DNA of 12,982 nucleotides from DASZVN01 sp035547055 (GTDB taxonomy: Bacteria > Pseudomonadota > Alphaproteobacteria > Rhizobiales > Methylopilaceae): positions 1 to 12,982 of the forward strand of contig DASZVN010000239.1 in NCBI GenBank assembly GCA_035547055.1, read 5' to 3'. The position numbers and the translations under genes are program-made. The notes beneath the pieces were generated by a model, which saw only the letters and a program-made list of their open reading frames with translations, ran no database searches and was not told the DNA's origin. This document shows positions 1 to 8,139 of the stretch, in pieces. The number at the start of each line of letters is the position of its first letter. The stretch's first letter is position 1.

Positions 1-34
1 GTCGTCATGGCCGGGCTCGCCCGGCCATGACGAC
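1..34. repeat. Perfect 15-bp inverted repeat, REP-like hairpin
   Basis: Positions 1-15 and 20-34 are exact reverse complements around the loop CTCG, centred on GGCCGGG/CCCGGCC. It lies just past the stop of the minus-strand binding-protein gene, so the RNA hairpin could end or protect the liv transcript. No T-run is visible because the window ends here. The segment CGTCATGGCCGGGCTCG also occurs, reverse-complemented, in the right arm of the repeat at 6802-6892, so this looks like a copy of the same dispersed family. A second 12-bp perfect palindrome (CGCAGCGCTGCG) lies at 36-47. The repeat may continue to the left of the window. Confidence 0.75.
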
Positions 35-60
35 GCGCAGCGCTGCGAGCGACGGTGCGC

Positions 61-1278
61 TCAGAGCTTCGGAGCCACCGTTTGGTATTCCTTCGGCCAC
101 ACCGTGCGGATCTCGTCCTGGCTGACCCACTCGCCGATCAGGCCCTGGACGATCGAGTTGTAGCCGGTCTCGTCGAACTTGGCCTTGCCGCCGATCACCG
201 GAAGATCGGTGAACGTTGTCGACGACATGGCATCGCGGATCTTGGTGCCGTCGCGGCTCGCGGCCTTCTCCAGGGCCTGCGCGAGAATCAGCATGTTGAC
301 GAAGCCGAGGCCGAGATAGTCGCCGTTCGGCGGGTAGTGGACGTCGCCGTGAGCCTTGTGGAAGAGATCGACGAGCGTCTTGTTGATCGGCTCCTTGATG
401 TCCCAGTTGTAGGTCGCGGGCATGACGATGCCGACCGCCGCCTTGCCGAGGGCCTTGCCGGCGGCGTCGGAATTGGCCGCCCCGGCCGCGATCACCGGCG
501 TCGTGATGCCGAGGCCGCGCAGCGCCTGCATGATCAGGATGGTGTCGGGCAGCGCCGCGCTCAGCAGGATGAGGTCGGGCCGGCGCTGGCGCACCGGGGT
601 GACCACGACCGACGGGTCGGTCAGGCCCATCTGGAACAGCGCGGCGCCGTCGACCTCGACGCCGAGCCGCTTGGCCTCGACCGGCAGGGTCTTGAACACC
701 CCGGCGCTGACCGCGTCGGAGGCGCAGAAGATGCCGGCGGTCTTCACCGTCTTGCCGGCCGCCTTCATCATGTCGACCGTGCTGTCGAAGCCGAAGTTCC
801 AGAGCTTGCTGCCCTTCGGCGTGATCTTGAAGGTGTATTTCATGCCGCGCTCGACGATGGCGTCGGAATAGCCCGAGGCGACCATCGGCACCCGCGCCTT
901 CTCGACCGAGACCTCGGCGGCCAGCACCATCGCACTGGTGCTGGGGCCGGCGAGGACGACGGCATGGTCCTGCTGGAGCATCCGCTCGGTGACGCTCGTC
1001 GCCTGCGCCGGGTTGTCGGAGCTGCAGTCGGCGACGATGACCTTGAGCTTGGCGCCGCCGAGCGACTTGATGCCGCCCTGGCTGTTGATCATGTCGGCGG
1101 CGGTCTGGACGCCCCAGCAGGTCATCTGGCCGTTGTCGCCGAACCCGCCGGTCAGGCTGTTGGGGCAGCCGACGACGACGTCGGGCACGTCGGCCCTGGC
1201 CGACCCCGCGCCGCCGGCGGCCGCCGCGGCGCTCGCCGCCATCAGTAGCTGGAGGCTTTCCCTTCGTGTCAGAGCCAT
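61..1278 (-). CDS. ABC transporter periplasmic substrate-binding protein (HAAT/LivK-like, Peripla_BP_6)
   Basis: This 405-residue protein should capture the ligand in the periplasm and hand it to the LivHM permease. The N-terminus has a twin-arginine-type signal (TRRESLQLL, Arg5-Arg6), an alanine-rich hydrophobic stretch and a likely cleavage site after SARA (residue 29). The mature part begins DVPDVVVGCPNSLTGGFG and continues with family-typical segments such as INSQGGIKSLGG and the ligand-pocket motif AGPSTSAM near residue 111. The ATG follows a good ribosome site (AAGGGAGAG). It is the last gene of the liv operon, 53 bp after livF. HAAT binding proteins take branched-chain amino acids, amides, aromatic acids or other organic acids; the neighbouring catabolic genes favour an organic or aromatic acid, but this is inference. 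Confidence 0.93.
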   Translation of the reverse strand: MALTRRESLQLLMAASAAAAAGGAGSARADVPDVVVGCPNSLTGGFGDNGQMTCWGVQTAADMINSQGGIKSLGGAKLKVIVADCSSDNPAQATSVTERMLQQDHAVVLAGPSTSAMVLAAEVSVEKARVPMVASGYSDAIVERGMKYTFKITPKGSKLWNFGFDSTVDMMKAAGKTVKTAGIFCASDAVSAGVFKTLPVEAKRLGVEVDGAALFQMGLTDPSVVVTPVRQRRPDLILLSAALPDTILIMQALRGLGITTPVIAAGAANSDAAGKALGKAAVGIVMPATYNWDIKEPINKTLVDLFHKAHGDVHYPPNGDYLGLGFVNMLILAQALEKAASRDGTKIRDAMSSTTFTDLPVIGGKAKFDETGYNSIVQGLIGEWVSQDEIRTVWPKEYQTVAPKL

Positions 1279-1331
1279 GACGTCTCTCCCTTGTTGCGGC
1301 CCCTGCGGGGCCGGTTGGCATTGCCGCCTTC

Positions 1332-2029
<698 letters not shown>

Positions 2030-2033
<4 letters not shown>

Positions 2034-2770
2034 CCGAGGGCGCTCCGCCGCGTGCCGAGATAGGCTTCGAGAACCACCGGGTCGTGGGCGATCTCGGCCG
2101 GGGCGCCGTCGGCGATGATGGTGGCGTTGTGCAGCACGACGAGCCGCTTCACCATCGCCGCCAGCACCGACAGCACGTGCTCGACCACGATCACCGTGGT
2201 GCCGCGGTCGCGGTTCAGCGCCACGATCTCGGTGATGAGCCGCTCGGCCTCGTCGTGGGTCAGGCCCGAGAGGCTTTCGTCCAGCATCAGGAGCCGGCAC
2301 TGGCCGGCGATGGCCCGGGCGATCTCCACGCGCTTGCGGTCGGCGAGCGTGAGCTGGCGCGGCAGCCGGTCGGCGATGTCGGCGAGGTGCATGCGCGCCA
2401 GCGCCTGATCGACCTCGCCCGCGGCGCTGCGACCGCCGACGCCGCACTGGGTAGCCGCGACGGCGACGTTCTCGCGCACCGTCATGGTCTCGAACAGCCG
2501 CACCTTCTGGAAGGTGCGGCTGAGGCCGGCGCGGCGGCGCAGATGCGCCGGCATCGCGGTGCAGTCCTCGCCGAAATAGATGACGCGCCCGCCGCTCGGC
2601 GCGAGGTTGCCGCTGACGATCTCGAACAGGGTCGACTTGCCGGCGCCGTTCGGCCCGATCAGCCCCACCACCTCGCCCTCGGCGACGGCGAAGCTCACGT
2701 CGCCGAGCACGTTGAGGCCGCCGAAATGCTTGGCGATGCCCTTGAGCTCGAGCGCCGGGACCGCCGTCAC
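2030..2770 (-). CDS. livG: Branched-chain-type ABC transporter ATP-binding protein LivG
   Basis: This is the second ATPase of the importer, 246 residues from a GTG start that overlaps the livM stop (GTGA). The protein begins VTAVPALELKGIAKHFGG. Walker A is GPNGAGKST (39-47), the Q-loop is LSRTFQKVRLF with Gln88, and Walker B is LLMLDE with Glu165. The H-loop is VVEH (His198), and the C-terminus ends in the LivG-like VLEAYLGTRR. The signature motif departs from LSGGQ and from the common LivG form LPYGQQRR: here it reads LTLADRKRVEIARAI (about 140-154). Walker B is followed by Ser instead of Pro (DESLSGL). I believe such variants occur in a LivG subgroup, so activity is likely retained. An open frame runs far upstream in this frame, but the ATPase domain starts here. 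Confidence 0.94.
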
Positions 2771-3795
2771 CGCCTCCTCCCCGCATCGCCCTGCGGCTTC
2801 TGCAAGAGGCCGGCGATCCCGGTCGGCGCCCGGAGGATCACCACGAGAAGCATCAGGCCGTAGACCAGGACGTCGACGCCGGTGAGCCCGAGCTTGGTCG
2901 AGCCCCAGTTGGTGATCTCGGCGAGCAGCGTCATCACCGCGCCGCCGATGATGGGGCCCGAGCCGGTGCCGAGCCCGCCGATCAGCGCCGGAAGCTGGAG
3001 CTGGATCGCCTGCGACAGGCCGAAGGCGGTCTCCGGGTCGATCGACTGGTAGAACTGCATGTAGAGCGCGCCGGCGAGCGCGGTCATCGCCGCGCTGATG
3101 ACGAAGCCGACCACCTTGGTGCGGAACACGCGCACGCCGGCGGCCGCGGCCGCGGTCTCGTCGTCGCGCACCGCGCGCAGCTCCAGGCCGAGCTGGCTGC
3201 CGAGGATCAGGCGCGTGATCCCGTAATACCCGATCACGAAGACCAGCCCGGCATAGACGAACGGCTGAGGCGTCCGCCACTGCGCGGCGAGGAGCGAATT
3301 GCCGAGGAAATGCAGCGACAGGCCGTTGTCGCCGCCGGTGAGGCCGACATAGCCCTTGGCGAGCTCGTCGAAGGCGAGCGACACCGCGACGGTGGCGAGC
3401 GCGAAGAACAGGCCGCGCATGCGCAGCGTCATCACCCCCATGACGAGCGCGACGACCACCGAGACCGCGACGCCGCCCCACGCTCCGAGCCAGGGCGAGA
3501 TGCCGAACGCGTTGAACAGGAGGCCGGTCGTGTAGCAGCCGAGCCCGAGGAAGACGCCGTGGCCGAGCGAGAGCTGGCCGCCGATGCCGGCCACCACGTT
3601 CCAGGCCTGGCCGAGGGCGATGAAGATCAGCGCCCGGACGATGACCGCGAGGATGTAGTTGTTGACGAACGGCAAGAGCGGCAGCACCGCGACGACGACG
3701 ACCAGCGCGAGCGCGTAGGCCCTCAGCGAGCGGGCCGAGCGCACCGCCGGCACCGCCGGCGACCGCCTGTCCTCGCCGGGGGCGACGGTCGCCAT
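2767..3795 (-). CDS. livM: Branched-chain-type ABC transporter permease LivM
   Basis: Inner-membrane permease of 342 residues with multiple hydrophobic spans, starting with AYALALVVVVAVLPLLPF. The LivM hallmark GQLSLGHGVFLGLGCY lies near residues 72-87. The ATPase-contact loop reads LRAVRDDETAAAAAGV, and the late conserved segment ALIGGLGTGSGPIIGG is present. The first 25 or so residues form a polar cytoplasmic tail. The ATG directly abuts the livH stop codon with no gap, and the gene overlaps livG by 4 bp, so livHMGF was built as one translational unit. It should pair with LivH to form the translocation path. Confidence 0.94.
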   Translation of the reverse strand: MATVAPGEDRRSPAVPAVRSARSLRAYALALVVVVAVLPLLPFVNNYILAVIVRALIFIALGQAWNVVAGIGGQLSLGHGVFLGLGCYTTGLLFNAFGISPWLGAWGGVAVSVVVALVMGVMTLRMRGLFFALATVAVSLAFDELAKGYVGLTGGDNGLSLHFLGNSLLAAQWRTPQPFVYAGLVFVIGYYGITRLILGSQLGLELRAVRDDETAAAAAGVRVFRTKVVGFVISAAMTALAGALYMQFYQSIDPETAFGLSQAIQLQLPALIGGLGTGSGPIIGGAVMTLLAEITNWGSTKLGLTGVDVLVYGLMLLVVILRAPTGIAGLLQKPQGDAGRRR

Positions 3796-4674
3796 CTACT
3801 CCGCCCTCAGACCGAACATGCCGGTCGGCTTGTAGGCGATGAAGACGAGGAGCAGCAGGTAGAGCGGCACGTCCTGGAGCGAGGAGGTCCAGAGCAGCGC
3901 GGTGAGCTGCTGCACCACGCCGCAGAAGATGCCGCCGAGGAAGGCGCCCCAGATCGAGCCGAGCCCGCCGATCGTGGTGGCGATGATGATGATCGGCATC
4001 AGGGCGAAGCCGGTCGCGGGCTGGACCGGGAAATAGGTCACCATGAAGGTGCCGGCGAGGCCGGCGAGGCCGCAGGCGAGCGCGAACGCGCTGATGTTGA
4101 TGACCTGCGAGTTCAGCCCGACCGTCTCGGCCGCCTCGATGTCCTCGGCGATGGCCCGCACCGTCTTGCCCCAGCGCGTGCCGCGGAGCGCGAACTCCAG
4201 GAGCAGCGTGCACACCACCGCGGCGGCGAAGGCGCCGATCTGCGCCTGCGACAGGAAGGCCGGGCCGAACACGACGTACTTGCCCGAGAACAGCGAGTGG
4301 GCGCTGCGGATGTCGGCGCCGAAGATGAGCTGGGCGACGATGCCGAGGACGAGCGCGAGGCCGATCGCGGCGAGAAGCTGCTGCAGCGTCGCCTGGCCGA
4401 TGAAATGGCGGAACACGACCTGGTACTGGATCGCGCCCAGCGCCGCCGTCAGCAGGAAGGCGAACGGGATCGCCCACAGCGCGTCGATGCCGAGGAACTT
4501 CGAGGCCACGACGCCGGCATACATGCCGTACATGACGAGATCGCCGTGGGCGAAGTTGACGATCCGCATCACGCCGAAGGCGAAGCTGAACCCGACCGAG
4601 AGAAGACCGTAGACCCCGCCGATCAGGATGCCGCTGACGACAGCCTGCGCGACGATGCCGATGAACGCGTCCAT
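3796..4674 (-). CDS. livH: Branched-chain-type ABC transporter permease LivH
   Basis: First gene of the importer operon, an inner-membrane permease of 292 residues, the normal LivH length. The diagnostic motif MRIVNFAHGDLVMYGMY lies near residues 36-52. The cytoplasmic coupling loop is GKTVRAIAEDIEAAETVGLN, and the C-terminal LivH block GGLGSIWGAFLGGI is present. The ATG is preceded by GAGG at a 5-base spacing. A leader of roughly 170 bases separates it from a good promoter candidate near 4843-4872, and that leader contains a short ORF with a strong ribosome site (4735-4779). It is divergent from the IclR-type regulator, the usual arrangement for a regulator controlling its neighbour. Confidence 0.94.
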   Translation of the reverse strand: MDAFIGIVAQAVVSGILIGGVYGLLSVGFSFAFGVMRIVNFAHGDLVMYGMYAGVVASKFLGIDALWAIPFAFLLTAALGAIQYQVVFRHFIGQATLQQLLAAIGLALVLGIVAQLIFGADIRSAHSLFSGKYVVFGPAFLSQAQIGAFAAAVVCTLLLEFALRGTRWGKTVRAIAEDIEAAETVGLNSQVINISAFALACGLAGLAGTFMVTYFPVQPATGFALMPIIIIATTIGGLGSIWGAFLGGIFCGVVQQLTALLWTSSLQDVPLYLLLLVFIAYKPTGMFGLRAE

Positions 4675-4734
4675 GCGGGCCTCGGCGGCGGGATCAGGCG
4701 CGGACGGATCGCGGGGACGAGCGCAGGCGGCCGA

Positions 4735-4779
4735 TCATCCAAGACGCTCCGCCTGACGTGCCGCACCGTCGCGAATCAT
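4735..4779 (-). other. Possible 14-codon leader ORF upstream of livH
   Basis: On the minus strand an ATG at 4777-4779 sits 4 bases after GGGGAGGG, the strongest ribosome-site match in this leader and better than that of livH itself. The frame encodes MIRDGAARQAERLG and stops at TGA (4735-4737), about 60 bases before livH. There is no run of a single amino acid as in classic attenuation leaders, and I see no clear terminator hairpin after it. It could tune livH translation or be a chance ORF in purine-rich sequence. Confidence 0.25.
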
Positions 4780-4842
4780 GTCGCCCTCCCCAGGGATCGC
4801 GCGCCGGTCCATGCCCCCGCCGGCGCATCGATTGATCTGGGG

Positions 4843-4872
4843 AGGCTAGGGTTTGACCTGTAAAATTGTCAA
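4843..4872 (-). promoter_or_regulatory. Candidate sigma70-type promoter for the liv operon
   Basis: Read on the minus strand, TTGACA (4872-4867) is followed after 18 bases by TAGCCT (4848-4843). The -35 is a consensus match and the -10 is weak, as is common in alphaproteobacteria. This is one of the few A/T-rich stretches in the window and lies correctly upstream of livH. Confidence 0.5.
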
Positions 4873-4874
4873 CC
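4851..4874. promoter_or_regulatory. Candidate IclR-type operator between liv and iclR genes
   Basis: Plus-strand GTTTGAC (4851-4857) and GTCAACC (4868-4874) form an imperfect inverted repeat around a 10-base A/T-rich centre. It overlaps the predicted liv -35 box, so a bound protein would block liv transcription, and it lies between regulator and target. Similar half-sites recur at 5881-5916 and 12208-12223. Part of the likeness may come simply from the shared -35 TTGAC. Confidence 0.4.
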
Positions 4875-4986
4875 GCGGCGTCGGGTCGCCGCGTTCCCGC
4901 CGCCGCGGCGCTCCGGCGGTTTGCCTTCGCCAGGCGCCGCCGCCATAGTGCCGCCGCGACCGCGGCCCGCGCGCCGCCGCCGCAGC

Positions 4987-5862
4987 ATGAGGGCCAGGGA
5001 GCATCGCTTGAGGCAGCGGGCGACGGCCACGGCGGAGGCAGGCACGGTCAGCCCGCTGAGACGCCGCGGCGAAGACGAGTCGATCGACGAGCGCTACATG
5101 ATCCCCGGGCTGTCGCGGGGGCTCGCGCTGCTGCAGCTCTTCACCCGCGACCGGCCCGAGCAGCGGCTGTCGGAGATCGCCGACGGCCTCGGCCTGTCGC
5201 GGTCGGCGACCTACCGGCTGGCCTATACGCTGGAGAAGGACGGCTTCCTCTATCGCGACCCGGTCTCGCGCAGCTTCAGCCTGACCTCGAAGGTCCTGTC
5301 GCTCGGCTTCGCCTTCCTGCACGACCAGCCGCTGACCGACCTCGCCCAGCCGTTCCTCCGCGCCGCGAGCGATGCCGCGCGCTCGGCCTCGCACCTCGTG
5401 GTGCTGGAGCGGTGGGAGGCGGTCTATCTCGCGCGGGTCTCGCCCCAGGTCGCCCTCGTCAGCAACATCCCGGTCGGAACCCGCCTGCCGGCCCACGTCG
5501 CCGCGAGCGGCCGGGCGCTCCTCGCGGGCCTCGACGACCAGCATCTCCGCGCGATCTACGGTCTCCTCCAGGGCGAGTGCCGCACCGTCGCGGTGCCGCC
5601 GACCTTCGAGAAATTCCGCGCCGCCACCGCCGCCGACCGCCGGCGCGGCTACGTCTACCAGGCCTCGCGCTTCAACCCGAGCCTCGTGAGCTTCGCCTGC
5701 GCCGTGCGCAACCGCACCGGCGCGGTGGTCGCCGCGATCAACGTGGTGATCCCGGAGACGCTGGCGGACGAGGCGGGCGGCGAAGCGGCGCTGCGCGCCA
5801 TCATGCTCGATGCCTCGGCCGGCCTGTCGCGCCGGCTAGGATATGGCGAAGGCCGCGTGTAG
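4987..5862 (+). CDS. IclR-family transcriptional regulator
   Basis: A DNA-binding regulator that normally senses a small aromatic or organic acid. From the ATG at 4987 it has 291 residues. The winged helix-turn-helix begins at IPGLSRGLALLQLF (39-52), with LSEIADGLGLSRSATYRLAYTL (61-82) containing the recognition helix. The C-terminal effector domain spans about 115-287, with the family block PVGTRLPAHVAASGRALLAGL (162-182) and a late conserved GAVVAAINVVIP. The start is uncertain. TTG 4921 lacks a ribosome site. TTG 5008 has AGGGAG 6 bases upstream. ATG 5098 would begin right at the domain and give 254 residues, a typical family length. It is divergent from liv and precedes the hydratase gene, so both are plausible targets. 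Confidence 0.9.
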   Translation: MRAREHRLRQRATATAEAGTVSPLRRRGEDESIDERYMIPGLSRGLALLQLFTRDRPEQRLSEIADGLGLSRSATYRLAYTLEKDGFLYRDPVSRSFSLTSKVLSLGFAFLHDQPLTDLAQPFLRAASDAARSASHLVVLERWEAVYLARVSPQVALVSNIPVGTRLPAHVAASGRALLAGLDDQHLRAIYGLLQGECRTVAVPPTFEKFRAATAADRRRGYVYQASRFNPSLVSFACAVRNRTGAVVAAINVVIPETLADEAGGEAALRAIMLDASAGLSRRLGYGEGRV

Positions 5863-5880
5863 GCGCCGGGAAGGCAAGAC

Positions 5881-5930
5881 GGTTGCCCAGCCAAACCTTG
5901 ATTGACAGGCAAAACCCCGCTCGCTAGGCC
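5881..5930 (+). promoter_or_regulatory. Candidate promoter with two operator-like motifs upstream of the hydratase gene
   Basis: TTGACA (5902-5907), a 17-base spacer and TAGGCC (5925-5930) make a plausible promoter 45 bases upstream of the hydratase ATG. GGTTGCCCAGCCAAAC (5881-5896) matches the reverse complement of the motif at 12208-12223 at 14 of 16 bases. TTGACAGGCAAAACC (5902-5916) resembles the same motif with one base deleted. Both are candidate sites for the IclR-type regulator encoded just upstream. Confidence 0.45.
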
Positions 5931-5974
5931 TCGACCCGGCGGTCACGCCAATCCGCAAGCCCGAAGGCCGGCCG

Positions 5975-6775
5975 ATGAACGCTCCCGCCGAAGCCCCCCC
6001 GCTGAAGATCGAGGAAGTCGCGCCGCACATCCTCCTGGTCGCGTTCAACCGGCCCCACGTCCGCAACGCCATCGACACCGCGACGATGGTGGCGCTCCGC
6101 GACGTCTTCGCCCCGCTCGAATTCACGCCGGGCGAGCTCCGCTGCATCATCCTGACCGGGACCGGCGACAAGGCCTTCAGCGCCGGCGGCGACCTCAAGG
6201 AGCGCGACGGCATGAGCGATGCCGACTGGCGCCTCCAGCACGCCATCGCCGAGGAAGGCGCCAAGGCCATCGTCGACTGCCCGGTGCCGGTGATCGCGGC
6301 AGTGAACGGCGCCGCGTTCGGCGGCGGCTGCGAGCTCGCGCTCTGCTGCGACTTCATCATCGCCGCGCGCCACGCCCGCTTCGCCCTGCCCGAAGTCACG
6401 CGCGGCATCATGCCGGGCGGCGGCGGCACCCAGAACCTGCCGCGCGCGATCGGCGAGCGACGGGCCAAGCAGCTCATCCTGACCGGCGCGCCCTTCGGCG
6501 CCGAGGATGCCTTTGCCTGGGGCATGGTCAACGAGGTGTGCGACGCCGACGCGCTGCTCCCGCGTGCCCGCGAGATCGCGCAGGCGATCGCCGACAACGC
6601 GCCGATCGCGGTGCGCCAGGCCAAGAGGGCGATCCACCACGGTCTCCAGGGTGACATCCACACCGGCATGGTGTTCGAGATCCAGGCCTACGAGCGGATG
6701 ATCGCGAGCGAGGACCGCCTCGAGGGCGTCCGCGCCTTCAACGAGAAGCGCAAGCCCGTCTTCCGCGGGCGGTGA
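5975..6775 (+). CDS. Enoyl-CoA hydratase/isomerase family protein (crotonase)
   Basis: A cytoplasmic crotonase-fold enzyme of 266 residues, the usual length. The oxyanion-hole segment is KAFSAGGDLKER (66-77). The second block is AAVNGAAFGGGCELALCCDF, with Glu120, and the third is LPEVTRGIMPGGGGTQNLPR, with Glu140. These two glutamates are 20 residues apart, like the catalytic pair of rat mitochondrial crotonase, so true hydration of a 2-enoyl-CoA is likely, although isomerase or hydrolase members share this fold. The start ATG has GAAGG about 9 bases upstream. It lies 112 bp after the IclR gene behind its own promoter candidate. The following gene is an acyl-CoA dehydrogenase, whose product would be a natural substrate for this enzyme. 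Confidence 0.93.
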   Translation: MNAPAEAPPLKIEEVAPHILLVAFNRPHVRNAIDTATMVALRDVFAPLEFTPGELRCIILTGTGDKAFSAGGDLKERDGMSDADWRLQHAIAEEGAKAIVDCPVPVIAAVNGAAFGGGCELALCCDFIIAARHARFALPEVTRGIMPGGGGTQNLPRAIGERRAKQLILTGAPFGAEDAFAWGMVNEVCDADALLPRAREIAQAIADNAPIAVRQAKRAIHHGLQGDIHTGMVFEIQAYERMIASEDRLEGVRAFNEKRKPVFRGR

Positions 6776-6801
6776 TTGAAGGAACGCGGGCCAGTGACCC
6801 A

Positions 6802-6892
6802 CCGTCATGCCCGCGCTTGTCGCGGGCATCCACGACTTTACGGCGCCCGAGAAGGAAGCCGTGGATGGCCGGGACGAGCCCGGCCATGACGG
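6802..6892. repeat. Two-hairpin palindromic repeat (REP/BIME-like)
   Basis: Arms of 33 bp at 6802-6834 and 6860-6892 are inverted copies of each other at 28 of 33 positions, starting CCGTCATG and ending CATCCACG. Each arm also folds on itself: a 7-bp stem around CTTGT in the left arm and around ACGAG in the right arm. The arms differ at two stem base pairs, both swapped in a compensatory way, plus one loop base. The element sits between the hydratase and dehydrogenase genes and is related to the hairpin at 1-34. I recognise this as a dispersed repeat type of Bradyrhizobium-like genomes. Confidence 0.85.
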
Positions 6893-6934
6893 AGAGCGGG
6901 GCGGACGAACATGGAAGAGGCGCGGAGAGCTGAG

Positions 6935-8131
6935 ATGGCCGAGACGATGACCGCGGAGGAAGCGCTGCCGCAGATGGCGCTCGGCGAGGACTATGCCGAC
7001 ATCCGCGCGGCGGTGCGCGCGCTTTGCGCCAATTTCCCCGGCCCCTACTGGCGCAAGCTCGACGCCGCTTCCGAATACCCCGAGGAATTCGTCGTGGCGC
7101 TCGGCGAGGCCGGCTTCCTCGGCGCCCTGATCCCGGAGGAATACGGCGGCTCCGGCCTGCCGATCCGCGCCGGCAGCGTCATCCTGGAGGAGGTCCATGC
7201 CGCCGGATGCTCGGCGGCCGCCTGCCACGCCCAGATGTACATGATGGGCACCATGCTGCGGCACGGCAACGAGGAGCAGAAGCGCCGCTATCTGCCGCGC
7301 ATCGCCTCGGGCGAGATCCGCTTCCAGGCCTTCGGCGTAACCGAGCCGACGACCGGCTCGGACACCACGCAGCTCAAGACCCGCGCGGTGCGGCAGGGCG
7401 ACAAATATGTCGTCAACGGCCAGAAGATCTGGACCTCGCGCGCCCACAAGTCGGACCTGATGATGCTGCTCTGCCGCACGACGCCGGTCGAGCAGGTGAA
7501 GCGGCGGAGCGAGGGGCTGTCGGTGCTCCTGGTCGACGTCAAGGAGGCGCTCGGCAAGGGCCTCACGATCAAGCGCATCGACGCGATGATCAACCACCAG
7601 ACCAACGAGGTCTTCTTCGACAATCTCGAGGTGCCGGCCGAGAACCTGATCGGCGAGGAGGGCCAGGGCTTCCGCTACATCCTCGACGGCATGAACGCCG
7701 AGCGCATCCTGGTGTCGAGCGAGAGCCTGGGCGATTGCCGCTATTTCATCCGCCGCGCCACCGAATACGCCTCCGAACGGGTCGTGTTCGGCCACCCGAT
7801 CGGCCGCAACCAGGGCATCCAGTTCCCGATCGCCCGGGCCTATGCGGAGTGGAAGGCGGCGGACCTCATGATCCGCGCCGCGGCGGCGCTGTTCGAGGCG
7901 GGGCGGCCCTGCGGCGAGGAAGCCAACACCGCCAAGCTCCTCGCCTCGGAGGCGGCCTGGAACGCGGCCGACACCTGCATGCAGACCTTCGGCGGCTTCG
8001 CCGCGGCGCGCGAGTTCGACATCGAGCGCAAGTGGCGCGAATGCCGTCTCGCGCGGATCGCGCCGATCTCGACCAATCTCGTGCTCGCCTATATCGGCCA
8101 GCACGTCCTCGGCATGCCGCGGTCGTACTGA
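6935..8131 (+). CDS. Acyl-CoA dehydrogenase family protein
   Basis: An FAD-dependent acyl-CoA dehydrogenase of 398 residues. I chose ATG 6935 because GGAGAG lies 5 bases upstream; an in-frame ATG at 6911 would add 8 residues. The N-terminal helical domain runs to about residue 130, followed by the flavin/substrate signature FGVTEPTTGSD (133-143) and KIWTSRAHKSDLMMLL. The C-terminal helical domain ends LAYIGQHVLGMPRSY. The usual C-terminal catalytic Glu motif (EGTSEI-like) is replaced by APISTNL, with Pro at the Glu position. A Glu in GMNAERIL (residue 256) aligns with the base used by isovaleryl- and long-chain acyl-CoA dehydrogenases, so activity is plausible. Such APxSTN enzymes form a recognisable subgroup whose substrate I do not know. 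It lies 159 bp after the hydratase, with a repeat element between. Confidence 0.92.
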   Translation: MAETMTAEEALPQMALGEDYADIRAAVRALCANFPGPYWRKLDAASEYPEEFVVALGEAGFLGALIPEEYGGSGLPIRAGSVILEEVHAAGCSAAACHAQMYMMGTMLRHGNEEQKRRYLPRIASGEIRFQAFGVTEPTTGSDTTQLKTRAVRQGDKYVVNGQKIWTSRAHKSDLMMLLCRTTPVEQVKRRSEGLSVLLVDVKEALGKGLTIKRIDAMINHQTNEVFFDNLEVPAENLIGEEGQGFRYILDGMNAERILVSSESLGDCRYFIRRATEYASERVVFGHPIGRNQGIQFPIARAYAEWKAADLMIRAAAALFEAGRPCGEEANTAKLLASEAAWNAADTCMQTFGGFAAAREFDIERKWRECRLARIAPISTNLVLAYIGQHVLGMPRSY

Positions 8132-8139
8132 TGACGCGG

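Larger units (their letters stand above)
4675..4986. other. Divergent intergenic control region livH / iclR-type gene
   Basis: This 312-bp spacer separates the divergent livH and the IclR-family gene. It holds the liv promoter candidate, a palindromic operator candidate and a 14-codon ORF, listed separately. The part from about 4875 to 4986 is extremely GC-rich and can be read as an N-terminal extension of the regulator from a TTG at 4921. I find no ribosome site for that start, so I treat the stretch as leader DNA. I see no hairpin followed by a T-run here. Confidence 0.7.

Noticed and set aside
55..1248. Long plus-strand open frame antisense to the binding-protein gene
   Set aside because: Composition-driven shadow: low-complexity Arg/Asp/Gly/His-rich translation with no domain, while the minus strand encodes a clear binding protein with signal peptide and ribosome site.
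3310..4863. 517-codon plus-strand frame opposite livM and livH
   Set aside because: Translation is a charged, low-complexity Arg/Asp/Glu/His mix typical of the antisense of GC-rich membrane-protein genes; no ribosome site or motif.
4921..4986. N-terminal extension of the IclR protein from TTG 4921
   Set aside because: No Shine-Dalgarno sequence, Pro/Arg-rich low-complexity translation, and it lies far outside the conserved family domain; better-supported starts exist at 4987, 5008 or 5098.
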